DNA of 64,000 bases from Pseudomonas fluorescens (lineage in GTDB: Bacteria; Pseudomonadota; Gammaproteobacteria; Pseudomonadales; Pseudomonadaceae). Location of the stretch: positions 248,001-312,000 of the forward strand of contig NZ_CABVIR010000004.1 in assembly GCF_902498065.1 (NCBI RefSeq). The letters are read 5' to 3'. Made by a program: the position numbers and the translations under genes. Shown in pieces: positions 27,227 through 37,083 of this stretch (positions within the stretch are counted from its first letter, which is position 1; each line of letters begins with the position of its first letter). Below the pieces are notes generated by a model that was not told where the DNA came from, searched no databases, and saw nothing but the letters and a program-made list of their open reading frames with translations.

Positions 27227-27346
27227 GGGGCTCGGCTACTTGATGAAACGGAGGTCGGCCACTATAAAGCGCCGGCGCATATTTTTCACCCCGTGCGCCT
27301 GTTTCATTGGATGAGTAACAGGGATTCGCGCAACGGCACATGTCCC

Positions 27347-27414
27347 TGCAGGAGCCCGGCTTGCCGGCGATGGCTGACGTGAGGACACCATCGCCGGCAA
27401 ACCGGACTCCTGCA
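27347..27414. repeat. REP inverted pair between metG and apbC
   Basis: Arms 27347-27372 and 27388-27414 of the 'aggagcccggcttgccggcgatgg' type, inverted, in the divergent metG/apbC spacer. Confidence 0.8.
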
Positions 27415-27494
27415 AATCTTTTCGGCATCCCGCCAAACCATCAGAACAGGTACGATACCCGCCTGATTTTCCAGTCTTGCTATCGGAGTTGCCC

Positions 27495-28589
27495 ATGAGC
27501 GCCGTCAATCGCGCAGCGGTGGAAGCCGTCCTTCGCCAATACACCGACCCTTACCTGAACCAGGACCCGGTCAGCTCCGGGTGTGTGCGCAATATCGAGA
27601 TCCAGGGCGATCGCGTCAGCGTCCAGCTGGAACTGGGTTACGCCGCCGGCCTGTTCAAGAGTGGCTGGGCGCAGATGCTGCAAATGGCCATCGAAGGCCT
27701 CGACGGCGTCAGCAGCGCCCGCGTTGACATCACCAGCGTGATTGCCGCGCACAAGGCTCAGGCACAGATTCCGGGCCTGGCCAACGTCAAGAACGTCGTC
27801 GCCGTAGCGTCCGGCAAAGGGGGTGTGGGCAAATCCACCACCGCCGCCAACCTCGCGCTGGCCCTGGCCCGCGAAGGCGCCAAGGTCGGGATTCTGGACG
27901 CGGACATTTACGGTCCGAGCCAGGGCATCATGTTCGGCATTCCCGAAGGCACCCGACCAAAGGTCAAGGATCAGAAGTGGTTTGTGCCGATTGAATCCCA
28001 TGGCGTCGAAGTGATGTCCATGGCGTTCCTGACCGACGACAACACGCCGATGGTCTGGCGCGGGCCGATGGTCTCCGGCGCGCTGTTGCAACTGGTGACA
28101 CAAACCGCCTGGGGCGATCTGGATTACCTGGTCATCGATATGCCGCCCGGCACTGGCGACATCCAGCTCACCCTGGCGCAGAAAGTCCCGGTGGCCGGCG
28201 CGGTCATTGTCACCACCCCGCAAGACCTGGCGTTGCTGGACGCGCGCAAAGGCGTGGAGATGTTCCGCAAAGTCAACATCCCGGTGCTGGGCGTGGTGGA
28301 AAACATGGCCGTGCACATCTGCTCGAACTGCGGGCATGCCGAGCATCTGTTCGGTGAGGGCGGGGGTGTGAAGCTGGCCAGCCAGTACGGCGTCGAACTG
28401 CTGGCCTCGTTGCCGCTGGCAATGGCCATTCGCGAACAGGCCGACGGTGGCAAGCCAACGGTGATCGCCGAGCCGGACAGCCCGATTGCGATGGTGTATC
28501 AGGAACTGGCCCGTCATGTCGGCGCGCGGATCGTGTTGCAGGAAGCGGTGTCGCCGGCGATGCCGAACATCACCATCAGCGACGATTGA
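27495..28589 (+). CDS. apbC: Iron-sulphur cluster carrier ATPase (Mrp/NBP35 family)
   Basis: Cytoplasmic P-loop protein that binds and delivers [4Fe-4S] clusters. The 364-residue protein has an N-terminal MIP18/DUF59 domain (about residues 1-90). The deviant Walker A SGKGGVGKST follows at about 107-116, then the DADIYGPSQG block, the DMPPGTGDIQLT block, and the conserved CxxC pair (ICSNCGHAEHLFG) that binds the bridging cluster. I start it at the ATG at 27495 (MSAVNRAAVE), six codons into the open frame. It is monocistronic and ends just before a REP pair. Confidence 0.96.
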   Translation: MSAVNRAAVEAVLRQYTDPYLNQDPVSSGCVRNIEIQGDRVSVQLELGYAAGLFKSGWAQMLQMAIEGLDGVSSARVDITSVIAAHKAQAQIPGLANVKNVVAVASGKGGVGKSTTAANLALALAREGAKVGILDADIYGPSQGIMFGIPEGTRPKVKDQKWFVPIESHGVEVMSMAFLTDDNTPMVWRGPMVSGALLQLVTQTAWGDLDYLVIDMPPGTGDIQLTLAQKVPVAGAVIVTTPQDLALLDARKGVEMFRKVNIPVLGVVENMAVHICSNCGHAEHLFGEGGGVKLASQYGVELLASLPLAMAIREQADGGKPTVIAEPDSPIAMVYQELARHVGARIVLQEAVSPAMPNITISDD

Positions 28590-28609
28590 TGATCTGAAAC
28601 ACAATCAAC

Positions 28610-28700
28610 TGTGGGAGCTAGCCTGCTAGCGATAGCGGATTTACATGCAACAAATATGTTGGCTGAACCACCGCAATCGCTAGCAGGCTAGCTCCCACAT
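28610..28700. repeat. REP inverted pair between apbC and the SDR gene
   Basis: Arms 28610-28634 and 28674-28700 of the 'gtgggagctagcctgctagcgat' type. The core differs from the other REPs in the window (gctagc in place of gcgagc or gccggc). It lies between convergent genes. Confidence 0.85.
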
Positions 28701-28715
28701 TGATCTATGGGGGCT

Positions 28716-29474
28716 TCAGATCCGCAACCCGCCATCCATTTCCAGTATCCGGCCGGTGTAGTAGTCGTTCTCGAAAATGTACGCCGCCGAATGCGCGATC
28801 TCTTCCGGTTTGCCCATGCGTTTGAGCGGAATTCCGGAGGTCATTTTCTCCAGCGCTTCCGGCTTCATGCCCAGCGTCATCTCGGTTTCGATAAAGCCCG
28901 GCGCAATACCCGCCACACGAATGCCATAGCGCGCCAGTTCCTTGGCCCAGGTCACGGTCGCCGCAGCGACACCGGCCTTGGCAGCGGAGTAGTTGGTCTG
29001 GCCGACGTTGCCGGCACGGGAAATCGAGGAGATATTGATGATCGCGCCGCTGTTGTTCAGCTCGACCATTTTCGCCGCCACTTCCCGGGTGCACAGGAAC
29101 ACGCCGGTCAGGTTGACGTCGATTACCGCCTGCCATTGGGCCAGGCTCATCTTGGTCATCTCGCCGTCCTTGACCTTCAACAGCAGCCCGTCGCGCAGGA
29201 TGCCGGCGTTGTTGATCAAGCCATGGATCGCGCCAAAATCGTCGGCCACCTGAGCGACCATGTGCGTCACTTGCTCTTCATTGGCGACGTTGCACAGATA
29301 GGCGCGGGCCTCGACACCCTTGGCTTTGCACGCGGCAACGGCGTCGTCGAGTTTTTCCTGGTTCAGGTCAACCAGCGCAAGCTTCGCGCCTTTGCCGGCG
29401 AAATACTCGGCCATGGAACGGCCTAAACCCTGGCAACCGCCAGTGATAATGATTACTTTGTCAGTGAGTTGCAT
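28716..29474 (-). CDS. Short-chain dehydrogenase/reductase (FabG-like)
   Basis: NAD(P)-dependent oxidoreductase of the classical SDR family, 252 residues. The cofactor motif TGGCQGLG, the NNAG block (LINNAGILRDGLLL), the catalytic Ser in INISSISRAG and the YSAAK Tyr-Lys pair are all present. The APGFIETEM block follows and the end is typical (MDGGLRI). This is a complete, presumably active enzyme resembling 3-oxoacyl-ACP reductases, but it is not in a fatty-acid cluster, so the substrate is open. I prefer the ATG at 29474 with a GGGG site 8 bases upstream over the ATG at 29480. It is divergent from the HugZ-like gene. Confidence 0.88.
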   Translation of the reverse strand: MQLTDKVIIITGGCQGLGRSMAEYFAGKGAKLALVDLNQEKLDDAVAACKAKGVEARAYLCNVANEEQVTHMVAQVADDFGAIHGLINNAGILRDGLLLKVKDGEMTKMSLAQWQAVIDVNLTGVFLCTREVAAKMVELNNSGAIINISSISRAGNVGQTNYSAAKAGVAAATVTWAKELARYGIRVAGIAPGFIETEMTLGMKPEALEKMTSGIPLKRMGKPEEIAHSAAYIFENDYYTGRILEMDGGLRI

Positions 29475-29628
29475 TCGCATGCCCCGGTAACAGGTTGGAG
29501 TGGTCTTCCTTCAAGAGAGCCTCTCGATCTGCACCGGATGTGCACATGAGAACTGCCCGATGGCGGACTGGAACTTTCACCAGTCGCCTGTCCGTTTTTT
29601 CGACGGATTCTATATAAGGAGTCATAAA

Positions 29629-30360
29629 TTGAGCGTTGAAGCGGCCAAGAATGCCCGAGAATTGCTTCTCAAGGAATACCGCGCAGTGCTGTCGACGCAC
29701 TCCAAGGCGATGCCCGGTTTCCCGTTTGGCTCCGTGGTTCCGTACTGCCTGGACGAGCAGGGCCGGCCGCTGATCCTGATCAGTCGCATCGCCCAGCACA
29801 CCCACAATCTGCAGAAAGATCCGAAATGTTCGCTGTTCGTCGGTGAGCGCGGGGCTGAAGACGTGCAAGCGGTCGGCCGCCTGACGTACCTCGCCGAAGC
29901 AGAGCAACTCGAGGACGCGGCTGCGATTGAAGCGGCCGCCGAGCGCTACTACCGTTACTTCCCTGATTCGCAGAATTATCACAAGGCCCACGATTTCGAT
30001 TTCTGGGTGCTCAAACCCGTGCGGCACCGTTACATCGGTGGCTTCGGCGCGATTCATTGGGTTGATCAACTGACGTTGGCCAATCCGTTCGCCGGCAAGG
30101 CTGAGGTGAGCATGGTCGAGCACATGAACGCCGATCACGCCAAAGCCATCGCCCACTACGTCGAACTGGCGGGCCTGCCGAACACCGAGCCGGCACAACT
30201 GGTCGGGATCGACACCGAAGGCATGCACCTGCGCATTGGTCAGGCGCTGTACTGGCTGCCGTTTCAAGCGCCATGTAATACGCCGACACAAGTCCGCGAA
30301 GCCTTGGTTTTTCTGGCTCACGCCGAACATTGGCCGAAAAATGAAGTGGCCGACGCTTGA
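29629..30360 (+). CDS. HugZ-like haem/flavin-binding split-barrel protein (PNPOx fold plus DUF2470)
   Basis: A 243-residue protein with an N-terminal pyridoxamine-phosphate-oxidase-like split-barrel domain (about residues 1-150: FPFGSVVPYCLDEQGRPLILISRIAQHTHNL; CSLFVGE). A C-terminal DUF2470 domain follows (about 160-240: VSMVEHMNADHAKAIAHYVEL). This architecture is shared with the HugZ/HutZ haem-utilisation proteins, but many pseudomonad members have no proven role. The best start is TTG at 29629, where AAGGAG lies 9 bases upstream; the open frame continues further without a ribosome site. It is followed 66 bases later by fxsA. Confidence 0.85.
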   Translation: MSVEAAKNARELLLKEYRAVLSTHSKAMPGFPFGSVVPYCLDEQGRPLILISRIAQHTHNLQKDPKCSLFVGERGAEDVQAVGRLTYLAEAEQLEDAAAIEAAAERYYRYFPDSQNYHKAHDFDFWVLKPVRHRYIGGFGAIHWVDQLTLANPFAGKAEVSMVEHMNADHAKAIAHYVELAGLPNTEPAQLVGIDTEGMHLRIGQALYWLPFQAPCNTPTQVREALVFLAHAEHWPKNEVADA

Positions 30361-30426
30361 ATTCACGAAAGGGCGACGTCATCTAGGGAAGACTGGCAAG
30401 GCATTCTTGCGTTGAGGAACCATTTG

Positions 30427-30903
30427 ATGCGCCCTTTTTTATTGCTCTTTGTACTGTTTCCGGTGTTGGAGCTGTTCGTATTCGTCAAGGTGAGCGGAGC
30501 GATCGGGTTTTTCCCGGCGCTGCTGCTGGTCATTCTCGGCTCGATGCTCGGCGTGTTTGTGCTGCGCATCGCCGGCCTGGCAACCGCGCTGCGTGCGCGT
30601 GAAAGTCTGAACCGCGGCGAGCTGCCGGCTCAGACCATGCTCGAAGGCCTGATGCTGGCCCTGGCCGGTGGTCTGTTGATTCTGCCGGGCTTTGTCACCG
30701 ACGTGCTGGGCCTGATCATGTTGCTGCCGATCTCCCGTCGACTGCTGGCCAATAAAATGCGCCAGCGTGCCGAAGAGGCGGCGATCCGTCAGCGTGCGTT
30801 CGCCGATGATCTTCAGCCACGTGGCGGCCCTGCTCCGCGCGAGCCGCTGGGCCGTGAGCCGAACGTGATCGAAGGTGAGTTCGAACACCGCGATTCCAAA
30901 TAA
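30427..30903 (+). CDS. fxsA: FxsA-family membrane protein
   Basis: Small cytoplasmic-membrane protein; the E. coli homologue, when overproduced, relieves phage T7 exclusion by the F plasmid. The 158-residue protein has hydrophobic segments at about residues 3-20, 22-45 and 70-98 (LFVLFPVLELFVFVKV; LLLVILGSMLGVFVLRIAG; LMLALAGGLLILPGFVTDVLGLIMLL), the last containing the family's PGFVTDxLG pattern. A charged tail follows. GAGGAA precedes the ATG at 30427. It lies directly upstream of groESL, its common position in gammaproteobacteria. Confidence 0.92.
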   Translation: MRPFLLLFVLFPVLELFVFVKVSGAIGFFPALLLVILGSMLGVFVLRIAGLATALRARESLNRGELPAQTMLEGLMLALAGGLLILPGFVTDVLGLIMLLPISRRLLANKMRQRAEEAAIRQRAFADDLQPRGGPAPREPLGREPNVIEGEFEHRDSK

Positions 30904-30980
30904 ATCGTTTCACCTGCGCGGCACCTTCGGGTGCCGTGTTTGTTTTCGGGGTATCAACGCAAAAAATTTCGATCCCCGCC

Positions 30981-31006
30981 CTTGTAATAAGCTTATGCGC
31001 CCTTAT
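30981..31006 (+). promoter_or_regulatory. Possible sigma-32 heat-shock promoter for groESL
   Basis: CTTGTAA at 30981-30987 resembles the sigma-32 -35 element (CTTGAAA), and CCCTTAT at 31000-31006 resembles the -10 element (CCCCAT), with a 12-base spacer. It lies about 145 bases before groES. No CIRCE repeat is present, as expected for a gammaproteobacterium. Confidence 0.45.
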
Positions 31007-31150
31007 GTAACGGTCACCGCAAGGTTTCTGGCAATCACGCCAGACAGACTTCCGCGTCTCGCTTGTCGAGTCGCACCCGGCACCGCCGGATTTGTTAAAC
31101 CCGCCGGGAATACACCGGCCGATGAAAACCACAATTAGGAGAGATCGACA

Positions 31151-31444
31151 ATGAAGCTTCGTCCTCTGCATGACCGCGTCGTCGTCCGTCGCAGCGAAGA
31201 AGAAAAGAAAACCGCTGGCGGTATCGTCCTGCCAGGTTCGGCTGCTGAAAAGCCAAACCAGGGCGAAGTCCTCGCTGTAGGCCCAGGCAAAGTTCTGGAA
31301 AACGGTGAAGTGCGTGCGCTGTCCGTGAAAGTGGGTGACAAGGTTGTTTTCGGCCCTTACTCCGGCAGCAACACTGTGAAAGTTGACGGCGAAGACCTGC
31401 TGGTTATCGGCGAGAGCGAAATCCTCGCTGTAGTCGAAGGCTGA
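31151..31444 (+). CDS. groES: Co-chaperonin GroES
   Basis: Ten-kilodalton lid of the GroEL folding chamber. The 97-residue protein begins MKLRPLHDRVVVRR and has the mobile loop EEEKKTAGGIVLPGSAAEKP that contacts GroEL, then the GEVLAVGPGKVLENGEV roof strand. The length is exactly that of the family. An AGGAGA ribosome site precedes the ATG. groEL follows after 49 bases in the usual operon. Confidence 0.99.
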   Translation: MKLRPLHDRVVVRRSEEEKKTAGGIVLPGSAAEKPNQGEVLAVGPGKVLENGEVRALSVKVGDKVVFGPYSGSNTVKVDGEDLLVIGESEILAVVEG

Positions 31445-31493
31445 TTCCCCGCTCATTTTCCCGCTACTACAAAGTATTTAAGGAATATCGATC

Positions 31494-33137
<1,644 letters not shown>

Positions 33138-33157
33138 GCCAGCCTTACCCTGCACAT

Positions 33158-33192
33158 AAAAACCCCGCCTGCGAAAGCAGGCGGGGTTTTTT
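33158..33192 (+). terminator. groESL terminator
   Basis: AAAAACCCCGCCTGC-gaaa-GCAGGCGGGGTTTTTT: a long GC stem with a GAAA tetraloop and a T-run, 20 bases past the groEL stop. Confidence 0.95.
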
Positions 33193-33233
33193 ATTGCCGT
33201 CGATTTGCTGGATCTTGAAATTGCATCGGACCA

Positions 33234-33330
33234 CTGTGGGAGCGAAACCGGCTTGCCGGCGATAGCGGTCTATCAATCACCATCAACAGTGAATGTCATG
33301 GCCTCATCGCGAGCAAGCTCGCTCCCACAT
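33234..33330. repeat. Mixed REP pair after groEL
   Basis: A 'gtgggagcgaaaccggcttgccggcgat' arm (33234-33266) faces an inverted 'catcgcgagcaagctcgctcccaca' arm (33303-33330). The two arms have different cores, so this is a pairing of two REP subtypes. Confidence 0.75.
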
Positions 33331-33342
33331 TGGTTTTGTATT

Positions 33343-34086
33343 TCAGGCGCTGACCGGCTGTGCTGCGGACTCTCTCTCAGCCTTGGAGGCCGGTCGATAC
33401 AGGATGTAGTAATACGACCCCAGACAAATCAGCCAGCAGAAAATCGCTGTCCACACGTTGTGCGAGAAAAAGTGCGCGCCCTGCAGCATCCGGCCCACGG
33501 AAAACACCGTGCCCAGCGCGAAGGCAAAGATAAAGGCTTTACGCGCCAGACGCGGACGCCGATCCCGCAGGACAAAGAACAACGCAAACAACGTGAACCC
33601 GGTCGCGGCATGCCCGCCGGGCCAGCAACGACCGGGTTTATCGGTAGGGGGGCGTGGGCTGAGCAGTTCGCTATACGTCTCGTGCCCGCCGAATTGTTCA
33701 AGACTCCATGGGCATTGAACTGCCGTCACTGCTTTGACCGGCGTGACGAAGGATGTCGCCAGGCCCAGGGACAGCACCAGACAGCCCAGTTCCCGTTTGA
33801 ACGGTTTGAGCCGGTCGATGAAAAAGGCACCGATGAAACCGAAGATGGAGAACACCGAAAAGGCGATAACTAATTGCTTGGCACGGTCATGCAGGATGTC
33901 TTCGAGGAAAAAACTGTGGCGTCCGATGAAGTCTCCGGCCACCGGGTCATAGAACAGCCGGGCCAGGTCCATGTCCACGGATGTCAGTTCCAGCAGCAAC
34001 AAAATGATCGCGGCAACGGCGGGAACACCCAGGCACACCCAAAGGTTGAGAGGGCGAGAGGCGGGGCGGGCAGTGGTCGAAACCAT
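33343..34086 (-). CDS. PAP2-family phosphatase (membrane)
   Basis: Integral membrane acid phosphatase of the PAP2 superfamily, 247 residues, with about six hydrophobic segments. The superfamily motifs are KPGRCWPGGHA (the PSGH-like block, here PGGH) and RMLQGAHFF, which supplies the Arg-x5-His of the third motif. The Asp usually found four residues after the His is replaced by His (FFSHN). Likely substrates are lipid phosphates or lipid A in the periplasm. I start it at the ATG at 34086 with AAGGAA upstream; a longer frame is not supported. It is divergent from colR, which hints at shared envelope control. Confidence 0.85.
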   Translation of the reverse strand: MVSTTARPASRPLNLWVCLGVPAVAAIILLLLELTSVDMDLARLFYDPVAGDFIGRHSFFLEDILHDRAKQLVIAFSVFSIFGFIGAFFIDRLKPFKRELGCLVLSLGLATSFVTPVKAVTAVQCPWSLEQFGGHETYSELLSPRPPTDKPGRCWPGGHAATGFTLFALFFVLRDRRPRLARKAFIFAFALGTVFSVGRMLQGAHFFSHNVWTAIFCWLICLGSYYYILYRPASKAERESAAQPVSA

Positions 34087-34304
34087 GGCAGTTCCTTGGT
34101 CGGTTAAATGTTCTTGAGAGCGCAGCCGCGCGGAGTTTGGGCCTGTTTCTGTCACCGTCGTGTGAACCGATAGTGAAAAAATCGTCAACTTCACACCGGT
34201 TTATCAATGGGTTTGGCCACTGCACACAGTTCTGGCTCTGCGCCCCGCCAGGCCTTAAGCTGCGCGGGCCAAGACGGCCGTTACTGTGTACGGAGGAGGT
34301 GCCC

Positions 34305-34988
34305 ATGCGAATTCTATTGGTTGAAGACAACCGCGATATCCTGGCCAATCTGGCCGATTATCTGGGGCTCAAAGGCTACACCGTGGATTGCGCGCAGGAC
34401 GGTTTGTCAGGCCTGCACCTGGCGGCCACCGAGCATTACGACTTGATCGTGCTCGACATCATGTTGCCCGGCATCGATGGCTATACCCTGTGCAAACGCC
34501 TGCGCGAAGACGCTCGTCGCGACACCCCGGTGATCATGCTCACTGCCCGCGATCAACTGGACGATCGCCTGCAAGGCTTCAAGTCAGGGGCTGATGATTA
34601 CCTGGTCAAACCCTTTGCCCTCTCTGAACTGGCCGCGCGGATCGAAGCGGTGATGCGCCGGGCCCAGGGTGGCGGTCGTCGCACCTTGCAGGTCGGCGAC
34701 CTGAGCTACGACCTCGATACCCTGGAAGTCACTCGCGAAGGGCGCTTGCTGAAACTCAACCCGGTCGGCCTGAAACTGTTGGCGGTGCTGATGCAGAAAA
34801 GCCCGCACGTCTTGCGCCGGGAAATTCTCGAAGAGGCCCTGTGGGGCGATGACTGCCCGGACAGCGACAGCCTGCGCAGCCACGTCCACCAATTGCGCCA
34901 GGTGATCGACAAACCGTTCGCCAAGCCATTGCTGCAAACCGTGCACGGTGTGGGTTATCGCTTGGCCGAGGGCCGTGATGGAGTTTAA
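34305..34988 (+). CDS. colR: Two-component response regulator ColR (OmpR family)
   Basis: DNA-binding response regulator, 227 residues. The receiver domain spans residues 1-115, with the VEDN acidic pocket, phosphoacceptor Asp51 in LIVLDIMLPGIDG, and the Lys in YLVKPFAL. An OmpR-type winged helix follows at about 125-222 (LKLNPVGLKLLAVLMQKS; DSDSLRSHVHQLRQVIDKP; TVHGVGYRL). GGAGGAGGT precedes the ATG at 34305. The sequence and the overlap with a ColS-type kinase identify ColR, which in Pseudomonas controls membrane-integrity and LPS-modification genes on excess zinc or ferric iron. Confidence 0.92.
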   Translation: MRILLVEDNRDILANLADYLGLKGYTVDCAQDGLSGLHLAATEHYDLIVLDIMLPGIDGYTLCKRLREDARRDTPVIMLTARDQLDDRLQGFKSGADDYLVKPFALSELAARIEAVMRRAQGGGRRTLQVGDLSYDLDTLEVTREGRLLKLNPVGLKLLAVLMQKSPHVLRREILEEALWGDDCPDSDSLRSHVHQLRQVIDKPFAKPLLQTVHGVGYRLAEGRDGV

Positions 34989-36258
34989 GCAGAGCCTTGC
35001 TCAACGGATCATCATTGCCTTTGCACTGATGAGCGCATTGGTGGCAGGCGCCTTCGCCATGGGCATTGTGGCGACCGTGCACCTGGTGGAGGAAAAACTG
35101 ATATCGGCAGGTCTGGGCGGCGATCTGCAACGTCTGTTGTTGATGGACAGTGTCTCGGACTGGAGCCATCGCCCTGAGCCAGATCAGCTGTTTTATTTCA
35201 GCGGCGGGCCGGGCGATTTCGAGTTACCCAAGGATTTGCGTCATCTTGAGCCGGGTTTTCACGAGGTGTTCCGCGAGCAGCTGTCGTATCACGCGATGGT
35301 CGAAGTCGTCGACGGCCGGCGTTATGTGCTGCTGCAGGATCAGAGTGATTTCGAAGAGCGTGAGCGGGTGTTGTTCGCCGTGGTGCTGGTGGGCTTCGTC
35401 CTGAGTCTGGCGTTGGCGGTGTTCCTCGGCTGGATCCTCGCGCGCAAAGTGATGGCACCCGTGGTGCGTCTCGCCCGGCAGGTACGTCACCGCGATCAGC
35501 TCTTGGGGCTGGCGCCCCCGTTGGCACCGGACTACGCGGCTGATGAAGTGGGCGAGCTGGCGGTGGCGTTCGACGCCACCCTCGGCCGCCTGCGCCAGGC
35601 GTTGACCCGGGAGCGCTTGTTCACCAGCGACGTCAGTCACGAATTGCGCACCCCGTTGATGGTGCTGGCCAGTTCCTGTGAGCTGCTGCTGGAAAACCCC
35701 GGTATCGACCAGCGCGGTCGGGCTCAAGTCGAGCGAATCGCCCGTGCCTGCGAAGAGATGCGCGAGCTGGTGCAGACCTTCCTGATGTTGGCCCGCGCCC
35801 AACGTGAAGACGCCAGCATGGCGCCGCAGCAGTCCTTGAGCCAGGTCGCCGATGGGCTGCTCAATTTATGGCGAGAACCGATCGAGGCGAAAGGCTTGTC
35901 GCTGATGTTTGAACCGGGCAATCCGGCCAGCACCTGCTACAACGCCACCCTGCTGCACGCGGTCATGGGCAACTTGCTGCGCAATGCGCTGCATTACACC
36001 GAACGGGGCTTCATCCGTTTGACGCTGACGTCCACCGGTTTCACGGTCGAGGACAGCGGTGTGGGCATTCCCGAGGAAAAACGCGAGGCGATGTTCGAGC
36101 CGTTCGTGCGTGGCAACGAGAAACGCGGTGAAGGCCTGGGGTTGGGTCTGTCGTTGGTGCAGCGGATTTGCGAAAACCAGGGGTGGAGTGTCAGCCTGAC
36201 GAACATGGAGCCCAATGGCTGCCGTTTTCAGGTGGAGTTGAGTCAGCGCGACAGTTGA
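34978..36258 (+). CDS. colS: Sensor histidine kinase ColS
   Basis: Membrane sensor kinase partnering ColR, 426 residues, starting at the ATG at 34978 and overlapping colR by 11 bases. It has TM1 (about 11-34), a periplasmic loop of about 95 residues, TM2 (about 131-156), HAMP, then the phosphoacceptor block FTSDVSHELRTPL and ATPase motifs NLLRNALHYT, DSGVGIPEE and GEGLGLGLSLV. The loop contains His35, Glu38, His95, Glu96, His105 and an ExxE motif at Glu126-Glu129. These match the positions I recall as metal-sensing residues in P. putida ColS, which supports the name. Confidence 0.93.
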   Translation: MEFKQSLAQRIIIAFALMSALVAGAFAMGIVATVHLVEEKLISAGLGGDLQRLLLMDSVSDWSHRPEPDQLFYFSGGPGDFELPKDLRHLEPGFHEVFREQLSYHAMVEVVDGRRYVLLQDQSDFEERERVLFAVVLVGFVLSLALAVFLGWILARKVMAPVVRLARQVRHRDQLLGLAPPLAPDYAADEVGELAVAFDATLGRLRQALTRERLFTSDVSHELRTPLMVLASSCELLLENPGIDQRGRAQVERIARACEEMRELVQTFLMLARAQREDASMAPQQSLSQVADGLLNLWREPIEAKGLSLMFEPGNPASTCYNATLLHAVMGNLLRNALHYTERGFIRLTLTSTGFTVEDSGVGIPEEKREAMFEPFVRGNEKRGEGLGLGLSLVQRICENQGWSVSLTNMEPNGCRFQVELSQRDS

Positions 36259-36407
36259 TTTCGTTGGTGGCCCTCGGCCACTGTTGTCCCCCTGTAAAAC
36301 CTCGAAATACATCGGGGTTTTACACCACGATTTTTTCACGAAGGCATGACCTGACGCTGACACGCCACTCCCTAGGGTAGTGGTCAGCAGATGCTCAGGA
36401 GTCCTTC

Positions 36408-37079
36408 ATGATGGCTGGCCCGATCAAACTTGATTTCTCCGAAAAATACGACGATCAACACGCACAGAAATACCTGCGCAAACATCAGGACGGAATCGGC
36501 CGCCGACTGTCCCACTGGCGTGACGAGCAACTGGCGCGCAAGGCGTTGACGCTGGCCGGCGAGCCTGGCCTGGTTCTCGATTTACCCTGCGGTGCCGGGC
36601 GCTTCTGGCCAGTACTGGCGGAAAAAACCAACCGGGTGATTGTCGGAGCGGACAACTCCGAGTCGATGTTGAGGATCGCTTTGAAAGCGCAACCGGCCGA
36701 TGTGGTGAAACGGGTACAACCCTTGCACACTTCTGTGTTCGACATCGCCTTGCCTGATAACGCCGTCGACAGTATTTTTTGTATGCGCCTGATGCACCAC
36801 ATTGGTGAAGCCGAGCATCGACAGGCCATTCTGCGTGAATTCGAGCGCGTCACGCGTGACAGCGTGATCCTTTCGTTGTGGGTGGACGGCAACTTCAAAG
36901 CCTGGAAACGCAGGCGGCTTGAAACAACACGTGTGCATGTCGGTTACCAAAACCGATATGTGTTACCGGCTGCTACGATCGAAAAGGAGTTCGAACAGGT
37001 CGGGTTTCGTATTCAGGAACAACTGGATTTTCTACCGCTCTATGCCATGTGGCGGGTTTACGTTTTACGCAAGAGGTAA
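36408..37079 (+). CDS. Class I SAM-dependent methyltransferase (envelope-linked cluster)
   Basis: A 223-residue methyltransferase with SAM motif I in VLDLPCGAGRFWPVL (about residues 55-69), the acidic end of strand 2 (VGADNSESML) and motif IV-like DNAVDSIFCMRLMHHI. The substrate is not evident. It starts at the first of two ATGs (36408) with AGGAG 6 bases upstream. inaA follows after 4 bases. The position directly after colRS, with an LPS-kinase-type gene, is the same as I recall for P. aeruginosa (PA4379-PA4378) and suggests an LPS or envelope role. Confidence 0.85.
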   Translation: MMAGPIKLDFSEKYDDQHAQKYLRKHQDGIGRRLSHWRDEQLARKALTLAGEPGLVLDLPCGAGRFWPVLAEKTNRVIVGADNSESMLRIALKAQPADVVKRVQPLHTSVFDIALPDNAVDSIFCMRLMHHIGEAEHRQAILREFERVTRDSVILSLWVDGNFKAWKRRRLETTRVHVGYQNRYVLPAATIEKEFEQVGFRIQEQLDFLPLYAMWRVYVLRKR

Positions 37080-37083
37080 CTTA

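Noticed and set aside
25151..27382. 743-codon plus-strand open frame
   Set aside because: Exact antisense of metG, whose catalytic motifs are all present; no family resemblance for the plus-strand product.
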